Below, one piece after another: positions 45,375-58,394 of a stretch of DNA of 64,000 bases; positions within the stretch are counted from its first letter, which is position 1; each line of letters begins with the position of its first letter. The notes under the pieces are model-generated. The model had not been told where the DNA came from. It made no database searches and saw nothing but the letters and a program-made list of their open reading frames with translations. A program made the translations under genes and the position numbers. The stretch comes from Acanthochlamys bracteata (lineage: Eukaryota > Streptophyta > Magnoliopsida > Pandanales > Velloziaceae), in the NCBI GenBank assembly GCA_019914995.1, contig CM034139.1, positions 1,431,001 through 1,495,000 of the forward strand. The letters run 5' to 3'.

Positions 45375-48080
45375 TGTAATATCTCAAATTTTCTTTATTG
45401 GGTAGTCTTGTCAATATAAATGATTTGGGTAGGTGTGTGAGCTAAGTTGGACCTGTCGGTGGACTTCAATCAGCCACCATCCCTTAACACTTATTAAAGA
45501 TGTCTCAATAACTCTAGAAATGTCTAAGTTTAATATTTTTATTTCATCTCACCTACTACCTTCTCTCTTTGCTTCTTCGTTTCTCCCGAGCCTCCCTCCC
45601 GTGTCTCTCTCCCACCCGATCCATCTCCCTTGCTGAAACTTCTTCCAATCTACGTCGGATTGACCCTCTTTCTTCCATTCATCTTCTCCTTACAATCTTC
45701 AAGCTATTCACTGCCGAAGCAACGCAAATTCGTGCTTCCGCGTGGCTGCAGGTCCGCCGAAATTGGGCCAAATCTGCCGGCGATCATCTCCGTTAAGTGG
45801 TTTGTTACCCTGCCGGTCCTTCTCTTGCTCCTTGCTTGTCTTGATTACGCCCTAGATCTCGCAGGAGCAAAATCTAGGGTTTGGCTGAAATTGTTTCTTC
45901 GTCGGCGGCTGCCGCCGTGAGCAACCCTAACAGTTGCTTTTGTTGCTACTGCTACTACTTTTGTTTCACTACTAAAATTTTCCAGTGGTCGAAACTTTAA
46001 TCACCGGAGTCCGGCGAACAAGTAGCCGGAATTGTTAGGTGAGCTGCTACGTCTAATGTCGTCGTTATGACTTGTTATTGAAGTAATTATTAATCTTTTT
46101 CTATGCGGTAGGTATTTTCCTCAACCGGAAGCATTAAAGTTCGACATAAATACTAGAGCTAATTAGGAGCCTAGCCGATTCGTCATCTAGTTAGGTAAGC
46201 TTTTGTCTAACTAGTATTACTTTTAAGAATGACATGGAATTGCGATTTTGAAGGAAGTTAAATCCAAATGTATGCATTAATGTTGTTGTAGAGCTATAGC
46301 TTGGTAAATGCTTAGTGTTCGATAATGTTGATTAATGGACATTAGTAATTGTTTGCGTATAATTGTTAGGCTTGAAAAGAGGAAGATAGTGTTCCAAGGA
46401 AATTGTGGCGGCTTAAGTAATAACGAAGACATTGAAGGTGAGGATTACCGTGCCATATTTTTCTTCCTAGATTAACGTTAGGCCTTCGGCACAGGTAATA
46501 TTTGTTTTGATCCTCGAACATACCTTGCCATTTTCTTGCATTTTACGATTATACGTTCATAATGCATAACTATATGTGATATATCTTGATATGATAAGTA
46601 TTTATAATAGTATAAATAGTAACTTGGATTTACAATATGTGGATAAAGGTATCAAATGAGTATTAACGAGAATTTGAAAGATGAGTTATATATATATGGT
46701 TTATGAACGATTTGATAAGTGTTATTATGCTTACTTATAAAGTTAAATGATTTATGACAATGATTTTATGGATTTTCTAAATTATTTGAAAACGATTTCG
46801 TATGATGTTATTATGCTTTCATTTAATAAACCATAGATTATGTTTGACAATTAATTTGAGTTTTATCTAAAATGATATTTATTGAAGTATCTGAGGATTT
46901 TGAAATATTTGGAGATTCGCGCTGCATTGAGGCAGGCGATAGTCAGGAGCTGAGTTCAGGATTCTCTCTCTCTCTCCTTTCTCTTTCGTCTGTAGATTAG
47001 GTGGGCCCATGCGCGTGGGGGCGATAATACCACGGTACCCGGGTTAAATATATGGATATGTGGACGAGCTGGAGACGTGGTCTCGCTCGGTCCTTGGTAT
47101 CTATCCTGACTCCCTGACTGGTAAAATTGTTGTGGATTGATGTTTGGCAATAAATGTTTAATTGTTATAAGTTCTTAATTTACTTATTTGTTTGGCTTTT
47201 AATATGACCTTCACTACTATTCATTAGGTATTTTTATAATTTATTTATCTATATATTTATTTGTTATTTAATATGTTGTATTCTAACTATCTATAGTTAA
47301 TTCAATTTTATTCAATATTTCTTTTATTAAATTGGAATATTTATGCTTATACTTTTAAGGATAATATAAAATGCTTATATAGCGGAAAACATAGTTTCTT
47401 GATTTTATTGTATGATTAGTTGTTTGAAGTATATGCATTGCATATAGCCGAACCTCTTGTACTAAGGACTGAGTTGATATGGGACGACTCAGGACTTAGT
47501 AAAAATGATCTTGATCAAATCATTACATTTTTGTACATGTAGAAAGTTAGTATGCAAACATTAGGATAACGCATTAGAAAACTTAAATGGTGCATCTGTT
47601 ATTTTTTAACCTCACTAAGACTAGGCTCATTTCTTTCTTTTCTTTGGCCTCCCCCAGATAGCTCAGAGGCAGTAAAGCGAGAATCTGAATTAGCATCATC
47701 GATGAAGTCTACACATTGAGGGTATTCCGATGTACCTTAATACTCTATTTTTGCATATAGATAATTCTGTGATCTCAAGAGGCCTGTACTATTCTGTTGC
47801 TTAATTATGTATTGTCGTATATTTTGGGTTGTATTTATTTTATAATATAGTCGGTAGGCTACCGGTAACCATTGGTCGTAGTGTGTAGTTTAGTAATCAT
47901 GTTGTTTTTCTTTTGTGGTATGAGAAGGTATATATATTGTGTTGTTTTATGTTAAAATTTTTGTGTTTACACCCTTGGAGTTTTAGGGAAAATGCTCTCG
48001 AAATTTTGAAAATTTTTGGTACTTGTTATTTGAGATTGTTGGGACAATTTTGATGTCATGCCCTAAGTAGGGGCGTGACA
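45375..48080 (+). mobile_element. Solo LTR, about 2.7 kb, perfect 5-bp TSD (Gypsy-type)
   Basis: It starts TGTAATATCTCAAATTTTC and ends AGTAGGGGCGTGACA, common termini of long plant Gypsy LTRs. TAAAT is duplicated exactly at 45370-45374 and 48081-48085. Its 2706 bp contain a CT-rich zone (45560-45640, 46961-46990) but no gag, pol, primer-binding site or purine tract, so the pair of LTRs has recombined to one. The open frames at 45433-45920 lie inside it and have no recognisable domain. A degenerate relative lies in CYB561 intron 1 (15283-17990). Confidence 0.88.
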
Positions 48081-48085
48081 TAAAT

Positions 48086-49157
48086 AGAGTAAGTAATATG
48101 CATTGTGCTACATCAAGAAAAGGCTACCATGTGATGGTTGCACATGATTGCACATTGATAAGTAGGAATAGCACAAAGTCTCAAAAAGCTAACTAAGGAT
48201 CTTTGACTCAAAATATGTGAATATGTAAATCCAATTTTTGAGAATTGTAGATGTGCAAATATTATCTTCTTTCTAAATGTTATAAATATATAAATGTTGT
48301 TTTATTTCTGAACATGGTGAGTATGTAAAGCGAGTCACCTGGTACGCACAGGGTCGCAAATATATAGTCGCACATAGTTGCAAAAAGCCAAAAATAGCGC
48401 TACATATGGTCGCATAGGGTATTTTGTGATTTAGAGTTTGATGTATAATGCCCTTTTTCAGATATTTTTTAATTTGTAAATGAAATTTATTTTCACATGT
48501 GAGGGACACGGCGGCGTCTAGACAGTTGGACGAGAGTCCCTGCACTTTTTCTTATAGCCTTGTCAATTTGACCTCGCTCTCTTGTGGTAAATTTAGGATC
48601 ATACATGATCACACAAGGTGGCTATTTAAAGTGATAATACGAGAGCCATTAATCTTTCTAAAAATCCTATTCAACACTGGCTCATAAAGCACATATATCA
48701 TAGATATCATTTTATTCATAAGCATGTTGAATGCAAAGATATTATTTTGAATTAGTTGATTCCAAATTTCAACTTGCGAATATTTTACTAAGCCTTTGTC
48801 TTTTGATTCATTGACTTGAAAATAAATTTAAAAATGGTTTTAAAATTGTATTTATTTTATTTGGTTATAAATTCTGATTTTGACAGTCATGTCTAAAGGA
48901 GGTAGTTGGGTACTACTAAAACTCTTCTTTCCTTATCTAGTGTTTTTTCATTGGAAGTATTTTTAATGCTTTGCAAATTCATTCTTTTCTTTTGAGCTAA
49001 TGCCTACTTAATTAACTGGCTCATTATTATTTTTCTCCTCACTAAACTCAAACTCTATCTACTAATTATCTTCTATTTCCCTGCGATCGACCTTTTAACC
49101 CAATTTTTACCAAGCCGATCCAGCCAAGATTTTTTGAAATCCTTACTTCAAATCACA
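48086..49157. other. Continuation of the GTCGCACATA repeat region, then unassigned
   Basis: 48086-48430 has GTCGCACATA at 48367 and related GCACATTG, GGTCGCA phrases, so it appears to be the right part of the region split by the solo LTR. 48640-49150 shows no clear feature. Confidence 0.4.
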
Positions 49158-50060
49158 ATGCCGAAGTCTGGAGCCAACTTTGATGAAGAGAAATTTATTT
49201 GGAAGAAAGCTCTAGCCCAATTATCGAAAGCACAAAAGATTTACTATGCTTCTCTGCACAAAAATCAAGTATGATAATTTTGAGTTTCAAGGATGGCATA
49301 ACAAGATTGCCTCGAGATCTACTATGAAGATATTGTACAAAATTTTTAATGCAAATCTTCAACCACACACCTTCTCCTGTTTCTCCACTGTAGTCTATGG
49401 CATAGAGATGCACATAACCCTAAGGAACTTGTCTTTGTCTTGAACGTGCCTTATTATGAGAATTTAGAGATGGTGCAGATGAGAAAGATTAACCTCCTCA
49501 AGTGGGAACTAGACACAGACTATGTTAAACCGAAAGAGATCCAATCAACTGCACACTTACCCTTGCTGTCCCCTTTGCTCCTAGACATTAAAAGCCGTGT
49601 ATTAGTTCCAAAAAGAGGCAGTCGAAATGACATTTTCAGTTTTGACTCATATTTACTTTGGAGATTAATTAAGAGCCTAACGCTAAACCTCACCAGCATC
49701 ATATGCAGACATATTGTAAGTGTTACTTAAGATAGAAGTAAGTATTTCCCATATACACATATCGTTACGAAAATTTGCCACAACAGGGATGTGTCTTTAG
49801 AAAGATATAATGATTTAGTGAAAAAAAGTGTAGTTATCCTGCATTTGAAGTTTATCAAGGGATTCTATTGAGCTAATGAGAAAATTGACGAGAATTCTAG
49901 ACTCTTGAGGACAATGCCCAGGACATATTTAATGGTTTGCACACAAGGATAAAAGAGCTGGACCAAAAGAATAGAGAAAAGCATAAGGGTTCGGTTGAAA
50001 AGTTTGGCAAGTTGTTGAATGAAAATTTTGAAGTATCAAGGAATAGCTAAATGATCAAGA
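49158..50060 (+). pseudogene. Decayed transposon-associated ORF (putative plant transposon protein type)
   Basis: MPKSGANFDEEKFIWKKAL starts at 49158 and ends in TGA after about 35 codons. 49246-49440 reads YDNFEFQGWHNKIAS, and 49440-49730 reads KELDTDY/VKPKEIQSTAHLPLL and LVPKRGSRNDIFSFDSYLLWRLI, resembling the block LPRSGS...D..LLWRLL of plant transposon-associated proteins often found as an extra ORF of LTR elements. 49885-50050 (ENSRLLRDNAQDIFNGLH, KELDQKNREKHKGS) could be its coiled-coil tail. Several stops show decay. The family assignment is from memory of motif style only. Confidence 0.4.
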
Positions 50061-50215
50061 TGATTTGCATATCCTCCAACGCTCATCCACCCCTTATACT
50101 CGAACCTCGAAATGTAGAGAAACCTAAACCTAACATATCCTAACTAGCACATACCCCTTTTAGACTAGCTATTATTGTTGTTTCTTAACTTTTGCTTTGT
50201 TTTTCTGGATGCTAT

Positions 50216-50441
50216 GGGCGTGTTTACTAACTCCCCAAACTCCACTTTTTTCAAACTCATTTTTTATATAAAATAAATTAATTAATTAAAATAAATTTCT
50301 TAATTAATTTTTTAAATTTAATTTTAAAACTTACTACTAATATAAAAAATCATTTTCATTAAAAATTTTAAATTTTAAATTTAATTTTTGAAATTCACTT
50401 AAACTCAAATTTATTCACTTTATCCTCTAGTAAATACGCCC
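50216..50441. mobile_element. MITE of a second family, 226 bp
   Basis: The ends GGGCGTGTTTACTA and TAGTAAATACGCCC are 14-bp inverted repeats with one mismatch, flanked by TAT on each side (50213-50215, 50442-50444). The interior is AT-rich with no coding. It is unlike the GTTTGG family at 22680. Confidence 0.8.
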
Positions 50442-50696
50442 TATGTGTTTTCTATTTTGTAATTTTTGTATTTTTGTTTTATATTTTGTGTTGCTGTCTT
50501 ATCTAGGATTAGCTTGCAGCAACTTGTTATGTTCCTTTACTTGATGTATGTTGTTGATGTTACTTGAATGGATGTTGTGGTCTAAATCTTGGACCAATCT
50601 ATTGTTGTTTGTAGTTTGTAATATGGATGTTGTTGTACACTGGTTATATGAATGGTATCTTCCATTATACATGCTACTAACGAGCTCCCAAGCCTT

Positions 50697-52062
50697 TTTG
50701 ATATGACAAAAAAGAGGAGAAATTTTTGTGAGAATTTTTGTGAAGAGATGCACATATAAGTGCTTTAAGAAGATGCTAGATCAATCTTAGTAGTTTTTTA
50801 GAATATTTATTTTCAGATTTTATGAAGAGAATATTAAAAAATGTTAAATAAATCTACAAAGATAGGAAGTTTTCAACATTGTTACAACTCTAAACCAATC
50901 AAATTTAAATCCTTATATCTCAGCAATTTATTTGGATTTAGGCATGATATTATATGCAGATTGATGAGAATATCTAGAAGATTAATTCTATGGAAACAAA
51001 TCATATTAGTTACTAAAAGAATCTATAACAATTTTGGATGACAAAGCAGTAGAAACCTTAGAGCATATTGTGAACCGTTGGATGGCTTTTTAGCTTCAAT
51101 TCAAATCCGAACCACTTTAAACTTTTAAGAGCCATTCCAAAGACTTGTTAGAACATATCCACATAAGAAAACAATGATCAGCCATAAAAAGAAATCAGAG
51201 AAACTTTTAGAGAAAAAGATACAACTGCCGGAACACATCAAGGAGCCGTTTGCATTAGATCTTGATCATTGCATTATTTCTAGCCATTGCACCCTTGATC
51301 GATCCGTGTAGCTTTCATTTTGAGATCAAGGAGGAGTCTTGCTATATAAATTTAGCGAAGAAAACAGCAAAAAAATACAATTTAAGCTCACCAAATCGAG
51401 CATTCATCTTGCTACCCTACAAAGAGAACACATTTAACTGAGAGCATTCATTGAGTTTTATTCTCTTTCTTTTCTTTTTGTGATATCCCTTGATCCTTCT
51501 TGTTGAGTGATTAGACATCATTGTTAGGGAGATCACTTGATGTTAACCTCGTGAAATACTTGTAACCTTGTGAGAATGTTGTAGGAGAACTTGGTAGTTC
51601 TTAAGTTACTAGCCTAGGTGTAGGTTAATGGTTTGTGTTACGCCTTTGTGAAGGCGTGCATGGTTGTAACTAGAGGAACGTTATGAAGTCGAAAAGGTTG
51701 TGGTGAGTTGTCCTTGCGAGGAATCTTAGATGAGGTAGAAGTGTTTTGGAAAACATCTAGCCTCCTTTGTTGTACATTGCTTTGATGTCAGAGGATAGGG
51801 CCGAACCACGTAAAAGTTCTTGCTATGTTGACTGTTTGCTTCTCTTAGAACTTGTGTTTATTTTGTTTAGATTATATTGTACTAACAACTTCGGTTGAAT
51901 GTATTGTTCACATTTAGTCACATATTGGCAACCTCTTGATTAACAGACTGTTTACTACCTAGTGACTGTTTTCATAATAGTGAAGTACTGGTTTTTTAAT
52001 TTTCCATAACTCAATTCAAGCCTCCCCCCTTTTGAGTTAATATTTTACAGGTTTCTCTATCA
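50697..52062 (+). mobile_element. Sirevirus-like Copia LTR, with purine tract before and primer site after
   Basis: A purine tract AAAAAAGAGGAGAAA (50707-50722) precedes a probable LTR start near 50727. The LTR ends at 52062 (GTTTCTCTATCA) after CAATTCAAGCCTCCCCCCTTT. The Sirevirus-type primer-binding site ATTGGTACTAGAACAGAGC follows at 52063-52081. Minus-strand copies of the same LTR occur at 56374-57720 and 58395-59390. TATATAAATTTAG at 51343 may be its TATA region. Confidence 0.7.
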
Positions 52063-52122
52063 ATTGGTACTAGAACAGAGCTCTACTACATAAGAAATAA
52101 TCACATTAAAGGAAACGATCGA

Positions 52123-53010
52123 TATGACAAGCGTGGACATCGTTGCAACCGAAGGAAGATCATCAAGCCGACCACCACTTGTTGATGGCTTGAACTATGG
52201 ATGTTGGAAGACAAGATAACTATCTTGTTCAAGCGAAGACCTCAAATTATGGACAATCATCAAAGATGGACAAATTATGCCAACAAGAATAGATGCAAAT
52301 GGAGTTCTGGTGGCCAAACTAGATTTCGAATGTGATTTTATGAACTCATTGCCAAACTCATGGTAAATGATTTTTCCTTGAGGAAATTCGAAAAAGCACC
52401 TCACTCTCTAGGCTTATAGACAAACAAACAACATATAAAATTTCTCTTCTTCTGATGATGATAAAGATGACATTGCTATGCTGATTACAAACATCGAGAG
52501 CTATTTGAGAAGAAACAAGTTGAAAGGTAAGTTCAGAAGAAAGAATTACAAAATCGATGATGACCAAGAGATGAATTGCTATCATTGCAAGAAAACATGA
52601 CACTACCACCACGAATGCCCTCTACTGAAGAGAACCAAGAAGAAGAATAAGAAGAGGAAAGTCATGGTTGCATGCAGTGGTGATGACTCATCTTCTTAAA
52701 GTAAATCCGATGATGAAACCAAAACCGCAAACATGTGTTTCATGGCAAATGGTGATTCGAACAATGAGATTAGTAATTCCAACTATGAATTTTCATTTGA
52801 TGAATTGCATGATGCTTTGTACAAATTGTACGAAAAATTTAGACGTTTGAAAAAGATGTATAACTTAAGAAGTGCATGCATGAGAGTTAATGTGAACGAA
52901 TGGTTAACTAAAGAAATTAACTCATTGCTTAAGAATGCTTCTTTCCACCACACGAATACGTGTGATTGCGATTCGGAATTTCACATAACCTTTAGCTTGC
53001 AAAAATCAAC
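52123..53010 (+). pseudogene. Copia (Sirevirus-like) gag remnant
   Basis: It starts about 60 bases after the primer-binding site with MTSVDIVATEGRSSSRPP and LVDGLNYGCWKTR, the usual gag opening (RPP.FDG.NY..WK), then a stop. Further on CYHCKKT, a stop in place of Gly, HYHHECP is a CCHC zinc knuckle (about 52577-52620), followed by Lys-rich KRTKKKNKKRK. CFMANGDSNNEISNSNYEFSF and DELHDALYKLYEKF are the typical C-terminal gag spacer (52733-52850). Stops and shifts interrupt it. No integrase or reverse transcriptase was found downstream. Confidence 0.8.
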
Positions 53011-56000
53011 AATAAGAAACATCAAGATTGTCAAGATCGAAATTTTATATAAGATCATAAAGTTAGAATTTTTAAGTAGGATCATAAGATCTTACTTATC
53101 CTTAACTTTTTTTATAAATTTATTTATTTTTTAAAATAATTTAAATAGTACTTATTAAAATTACTGAAAATTCAAAACATAAATTTTCTTATATTTTATC
53201 TTATTGTAATAAATTAATAATGGTCATATTTGTGGTTCAGATGAACTATATTATTAATAATTTTTATATTTCATTTAGCTCATTATTATAACTTCTTTAC
53301 ATATTATATTATTATTTTATAAATGCACATATTATATAGATTATCCATATGTGGAAATTTTAATACCTTTATGTAATTAATCAATTAACAAGCATCGTCT
53401 TTATTGCCTCAAAATAAAGAGGAAAAATAATTCAAAATACCAAAACATAGAATAATTTTTTCCTCTCATAACAAACCCCTCATAGGAAAAACCAAACCCC
53501 ACTATACCCACTGCAAACAAATGACGGATCTTCTCTAGCTATTCCAACTTCGTTCAAACTTTTTGAGAGCTCTCATAATTTATGAAGTTTCTTATAAAGT
53601 TGAAATCATAAGATCACAAGTAAGATCGGGTTGTTAAGAATTTTATGATTAAAATCGGAATCTTAAGGATAGAAAGTAAGATCGAAATCTTGTGTCAAAT
53701 AGGATCGTTTTGTTGATACAAAATCGTAAGTTTTAACAACCATGAGAAACATCCATAAAAGCAAAAGCACTCATCGAGAGACTCAAATCAAATGTGTGGA
53801 AACATTGATCAATGATTTAAATGAAGATACCCAAGAAAGTCATTACCAATTTATAAACAAACACTTGTTTCAAAATCTTTGGAGTTGTTAAAATTAATAG
53901 AAACAAATAGAGATATGTAGAAGGGTTTGAATTGATGGAGAGATGATTAATTGTGGGATGTTAGAACAATAAAGAAATTATCTTGCTGTTACCCTTAGCA
54001 TTAGTAGTGAACGTAGAGAACATGAGAACTTAATTAAAAAAAATTGATGTAATCACCCAATCGATTATCTCACCTAATTAATCTTATCTCATTATTATCC
54101 CATGGCCTGATGGGCTTACAATACGAGCTTCAAATGGATTACAATAATGGGCTTTAAATGAGTTTCGCCTAACCCATGGCCTATTTTATGAAGCCCAACG
54201 CAAGCCCATTGCAGTGCACCTGATCAATGGACTACAACAATAGTTTAGATAATATTTGTTAAAATTGTGATAGTTTCTCTGTATCACCAAAATAATCTCG
54301 TTATCGAAAATTCAAAACATATTATTGCATTTCATCATATTGTAATAAACTAATAGTGTTGATATTTTGATTTCAGATGAGTTACATCTTCTAATGAAGT
54401 TTCAAAGCAGAAGGGTTACTGCTTGTTCTGCTGAACTTTGTATTTACTATTGTTGTATTTCATCATTTTTGTAACTTTGGCTTCTAATAATGGATTATAA
54501 ACCAATACTAAACAAGTTCTATGCTTCATTTTTCTAAGCAAAGTTTGTTTTGTTCGGGATGAAATTACTCACCGTTCTTACATGATTTATTAATTTTGAC
54601 AGTACATATCTTTTTGTATAACTAAGCATAAAAGAGAAAAGATAAAGAGCAGGTGAATTATGTGAATGTCTAGAAGAGAAAAAAAGACACACACACAATA
54701 ATAGAAAGCTTTCTTTTTCTTTAGATATAACTAAAACAAAAACATTATCCAATGATAGTGCATTGAGAATTTGAGAGCTTTTACAAGAAAGCTTCCAACT
54801 AGTTATATCTCTTACTAGAAATATGTTATAACAGTGACAAAGCAACAGATCGAGCAGCTAACTGGTAGTGTTACTGCTTTACGAATATTTTGTTTCCTAT
54901 GAATAGAATAAAATCAATTTCAAAGTAGCTGGGTAATTATCCTACCAATATCCTTACAGTGAATTTTTGTTTAGTTAACTGAGAGAAAGCAGCAGCTAAA
55001 GCAGTTGGCCTGGCTGTTCTTCCTGCTAGTCTCGTTGCACTTAACACAAAGCAAAAACAGTAAATAAACTACCTAGATTCCTTACTTGCTATTTCCTACA
55101 TGTAATATCAAGTTAGACAATAAGCAAATCAGCCTGTAAGAAAGTGACCTGATTAACTGCTCTTCTTCTACGGAAGCCATTTGATTAATTGCTCCTCTTC
55201 ATGTAGAATGCTTAAGTTAGCTTTTGATGTTAATTCTAAGTTATGAAATCAATGCAATGCTACGGGCTCGGCTAGACACCAACTTGAACTTTGTCCTCTT
55301 TGTCTCACTCAAGTTTCAATGTTTTGTTGTTAGAGTTCATTAGCAAGATAGTGGATTGAGAGGGGAGTGATTTCCGTAACATGACTTGTGGGGATGAAAT
55401 TTGAATAAAGTTCTTCAAAGGAAAATGTGTAACTATTTTATCTTGATGTATCTTATTGATGTGATTTGATCTTTGTTTTCATGATGCATATTGGACTTCT
55501 TGTGTTGATCTGAAAGCTTGTATGTTACTCTCTTTATCTTCAAATTGTTGGCATGACTCAAAAAATATATAAAATTGATAATATTAGATATCTTTCCACA
55601 AAATTCAATATCTTTTTTTATTTTAGAATTCTCCTTATTTATTATGTATGAATATCATGTATATATAGATCCATTAGTATTAAAGTGAATTATAAGATTG
55701 AAGTAGATTTTTATCTTAGTAAAAGAGCAAAATCTTAGATCTGCCCGTCGTTGTGTGGATATAATTGTTGTGACGGACATACCCTAATTAGATAATCCAG
55801 TTGTTATTGTTGAGATACGATTGCAACGTCAGAAACTGCAATTAGAACAGTTTGAGCAAATTTCATTATCTAACCGACTTTGAGATTCAAAAAAATTCCC
55901 ACCACCGCTACTAGGTTTTCATGCCGTCGTGCTGTCACAACTGACGCTTCTTGCTACCACGATCACCGCTATCGCCATCTCCAGCAGCCTATTCGATGAC

Positions 56001-56361
56001 AATTGCCACTACCACCGTCTCCAGCATCCAAATCCGACATCGAAACCATGCAATTGATCACCCTACTTCACCACTGTTTCGCCCCTACTTCACTGAAAGA
56101 TTGCCATCGCTTGATCCAGCCGCCTGATCAATCCTACTTATCTCGGCGAACTCGCCGGATGCTGATCTGACCCAGTTCAACAGGACAAACTGATCTGAAT
56201 TAGGCTCGATTAAACGACCTGATTCGACAGACTCGAACTGGCTCCGCCCAATTGACCTGACCAGATAGAAGAAAGAAAATTTCTTTCTTGGAAAGTTCAA
56301 AAGCTCTTTCTCCAGTTGCATCAATGACTACTCCTATTATCCACATATAAGGTGACTCACC
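53011..56361. other. Unassigned, AT-rich; probably retroelement interior debris
   Basis: A phrase (AAAATTCAAAACATA ... TTGTAATAAA.TAATA) occurs at 53165-53225 and 54305-54352, suggesting a dispersed direct repeat. 55900-56320 is GC-richer (ACCACCGCTA, CACCGTCTCCAGC) and lies just inside the primer-binding site of the minus-strand LTR at 56374; the minus frame 56324-56085 (MMQLEKELLNFP...SGEFAEISRIDQ) could be an element leader but has no known domain. Confidence 0.3.
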
Positions 56362-56373
56362 CTCTGATACTAT

Positions 56374-57720
56374 TGTTAAGCTAAATTGTTCAAACTATTA
56401 TCTTTTGTCTTAAGTTGTTAGAGATGTATGTTGTTAGAAATGATATGATGGTGAAACTTGCGGAATTTTGACTCACGAGAGAGAGTGAATTGACTTATAA
56501 TAATTTAAAAATCAAAACTCTTCATTGTTTCGAACGAAGTTATTGATCAGTAAGCAGTCAGTCGATCAGCAGGTTAGTAATTATTGACATATGAACTATC
56601 CTATATCGAAGTTGTTAGTGTAATGTAATTTAAATAAAACAAACACAGGTGCTAAAAGATGCAAACTATTTGGCACACCAGGAATGGCACTGCAGTACCT
56701 ACGTCAATGTCACTTAACATCGTAAGTGAAATCCACTAATGTTAAGGCAACGTACAACAATCGAAACTTGATATTTCGCAAAACAATTCCGTCTCGTTGA
56801 GTCTACTCCCAAAACAACCCACACCAGTCTTCTACACTTATCAAATTCGCTTGAGCTACATCCGTGTACGCCTTCACAAATATCTAACACAAACCGCTAA
56901 CCTACACCTAAGCTGGAGAAGCCGTAAGTTCTCCTACAACCTTTCTCTCAAGGTTAGAATGTGATCACTGGTTTAGTTCAAGTGATATCCCTTATAATGA
57001 TTTCTAATCACTCAACAGTAAAGTTTAAGGGATTTCACACAATAGAAACAAAAAGAAAAAAACTCAAGTAATGCTCTCGGTTGAAGTTTATCTGTTTGTC
57101 GGGTAGCAAGATGAATGCTCAGTTTATGTACTCGGCTAGCCATTTATCTTGCTATTTTCTTCACTGGGATTATATAGCAATGACTCCTTACCTCAAGATG
57201 CAAGCTGACTGATCAAGGATGCCACGCTTAGTAGCCATGCAATGGTCAAGATCTAGTGCGAATGGCTACATAATGTGTTCCAACATTTGCATTTCCTTCT
57301 CTAAACTTTTCTCTGATTTTTTACCTGGCTGACCATTGTTTGCTATGTGGATATGCTTTACTAATTCTTAGGAATAGTTTCTACTACTATGTCATACAAA
57401 TTTTGTGGCAGATTCTTCTAGTAACCAAATATGATTTCTTTTAATAGAATTAATATTCAGGGTGTCCTCTTCAATCTGCATACAAAAATCATGACAAAAT
57501 TAAAACAGATGACTGAGATATAAGTATTTGAACTTGATTGGTCTAAAGTTGTATTCATGCTGGAAACTCTTCAATATTCTCTCCACAAAATTCTTAAATA
57601 AATATTCTGCATAGATTCTTGATTTATCTATCATCTTGTGAATACACTTTCTACTGGTTAGCATGTTTAGAAATTCAGAAAATAAATTATGCACAAATAA
57701 ATGTCTCGGTTGAGTCCATA
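56374..57720 (-). mobile_element. Sirevirus-like Copia LTR, minus strand
   Basis: The reverse complement follows 50727-52062 closely (for example AACTTTAGACCAATCAAGTT, TTATATCTCAGTCATCTGTTT, TTGATCTCA/CTTGCTAT.TA). It ends AGCTTAACA and is followed by ATAGTATCAGAG (56373-56362), a primer-binding-site variant, so it would be the 5' LTR of an element running leftward. Confidence 0.7.
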
Positions 57721-58394
57721 AGTTGGCTTATTCTATCAAGCCACTTTACTATTTTTTTTGGATTTTGTTAGTAAATGTATTTGCCTCAGATTTCGATTGT
57801 ATATAGCTCTTCGTTTCATTTTTCAATATCCAAAATCGGATCTCTAAAATATGACTCGAGCAGAAATTGTGTTCATTCGGATGCATCCAAAATCGGCAAG
57901 AGCAAAAAAACGAAATTCTCCCGTTTTGGTAAAATTCATTTGTTCATGGAACGGCTAATTTTTGGACTGTAGAGACTTCAACATGTCTGAGTAGGGAGAT
58001 ATAGCATCTGCTGTTTACTATGGCAAGGTGCTGTCAAAATGATCGGTGGTGTTAGACATTATGATTAATAAACTTCACAAAACTTTTATATATTCGATAC
58101 TTGATCAAATTTCTATCTTCTTAGTCTCATTTATTCTGTGTCATGACATCTCAAATACAATAAGAAATCTCCTTTTGGTGCGGTGAGTAGAGAGATATGC
58201 ACGTGCAAAGTTGATATTTCAACAAAGTCTCAATATTTACTCAAATTCTGCATGCAGTTTTATCTAGCTACATATGCTACTTAAATGCAATAAACATGTT
58301 CAAAGCTTAGCGATGATTTTCAAATAAGTTATCATCAATATACTTTAGATTTTCAACAATATCTACCTTTTTGATGAAGACAAAATATTCAAAA
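57721..58394. other. Unassigned sequence between two LTR copies
   Basis: I see no exon or structural element; a phrase CCAAAATCGG repeats at 57830 and 57888. Confidence 0.3.

Noticed and set aside
45433-45920. Overlapping frames with hydrophobic segments as a membrane protein
   Set aside because: They lie wholly inside the solo LTR bounded by the TAAAT duplication and have no known domain.
54534-54845. 103-codon minus-strand frame
   Set aside because: No recognisable domain, AT-rich, and surrounded by retroelement debris.
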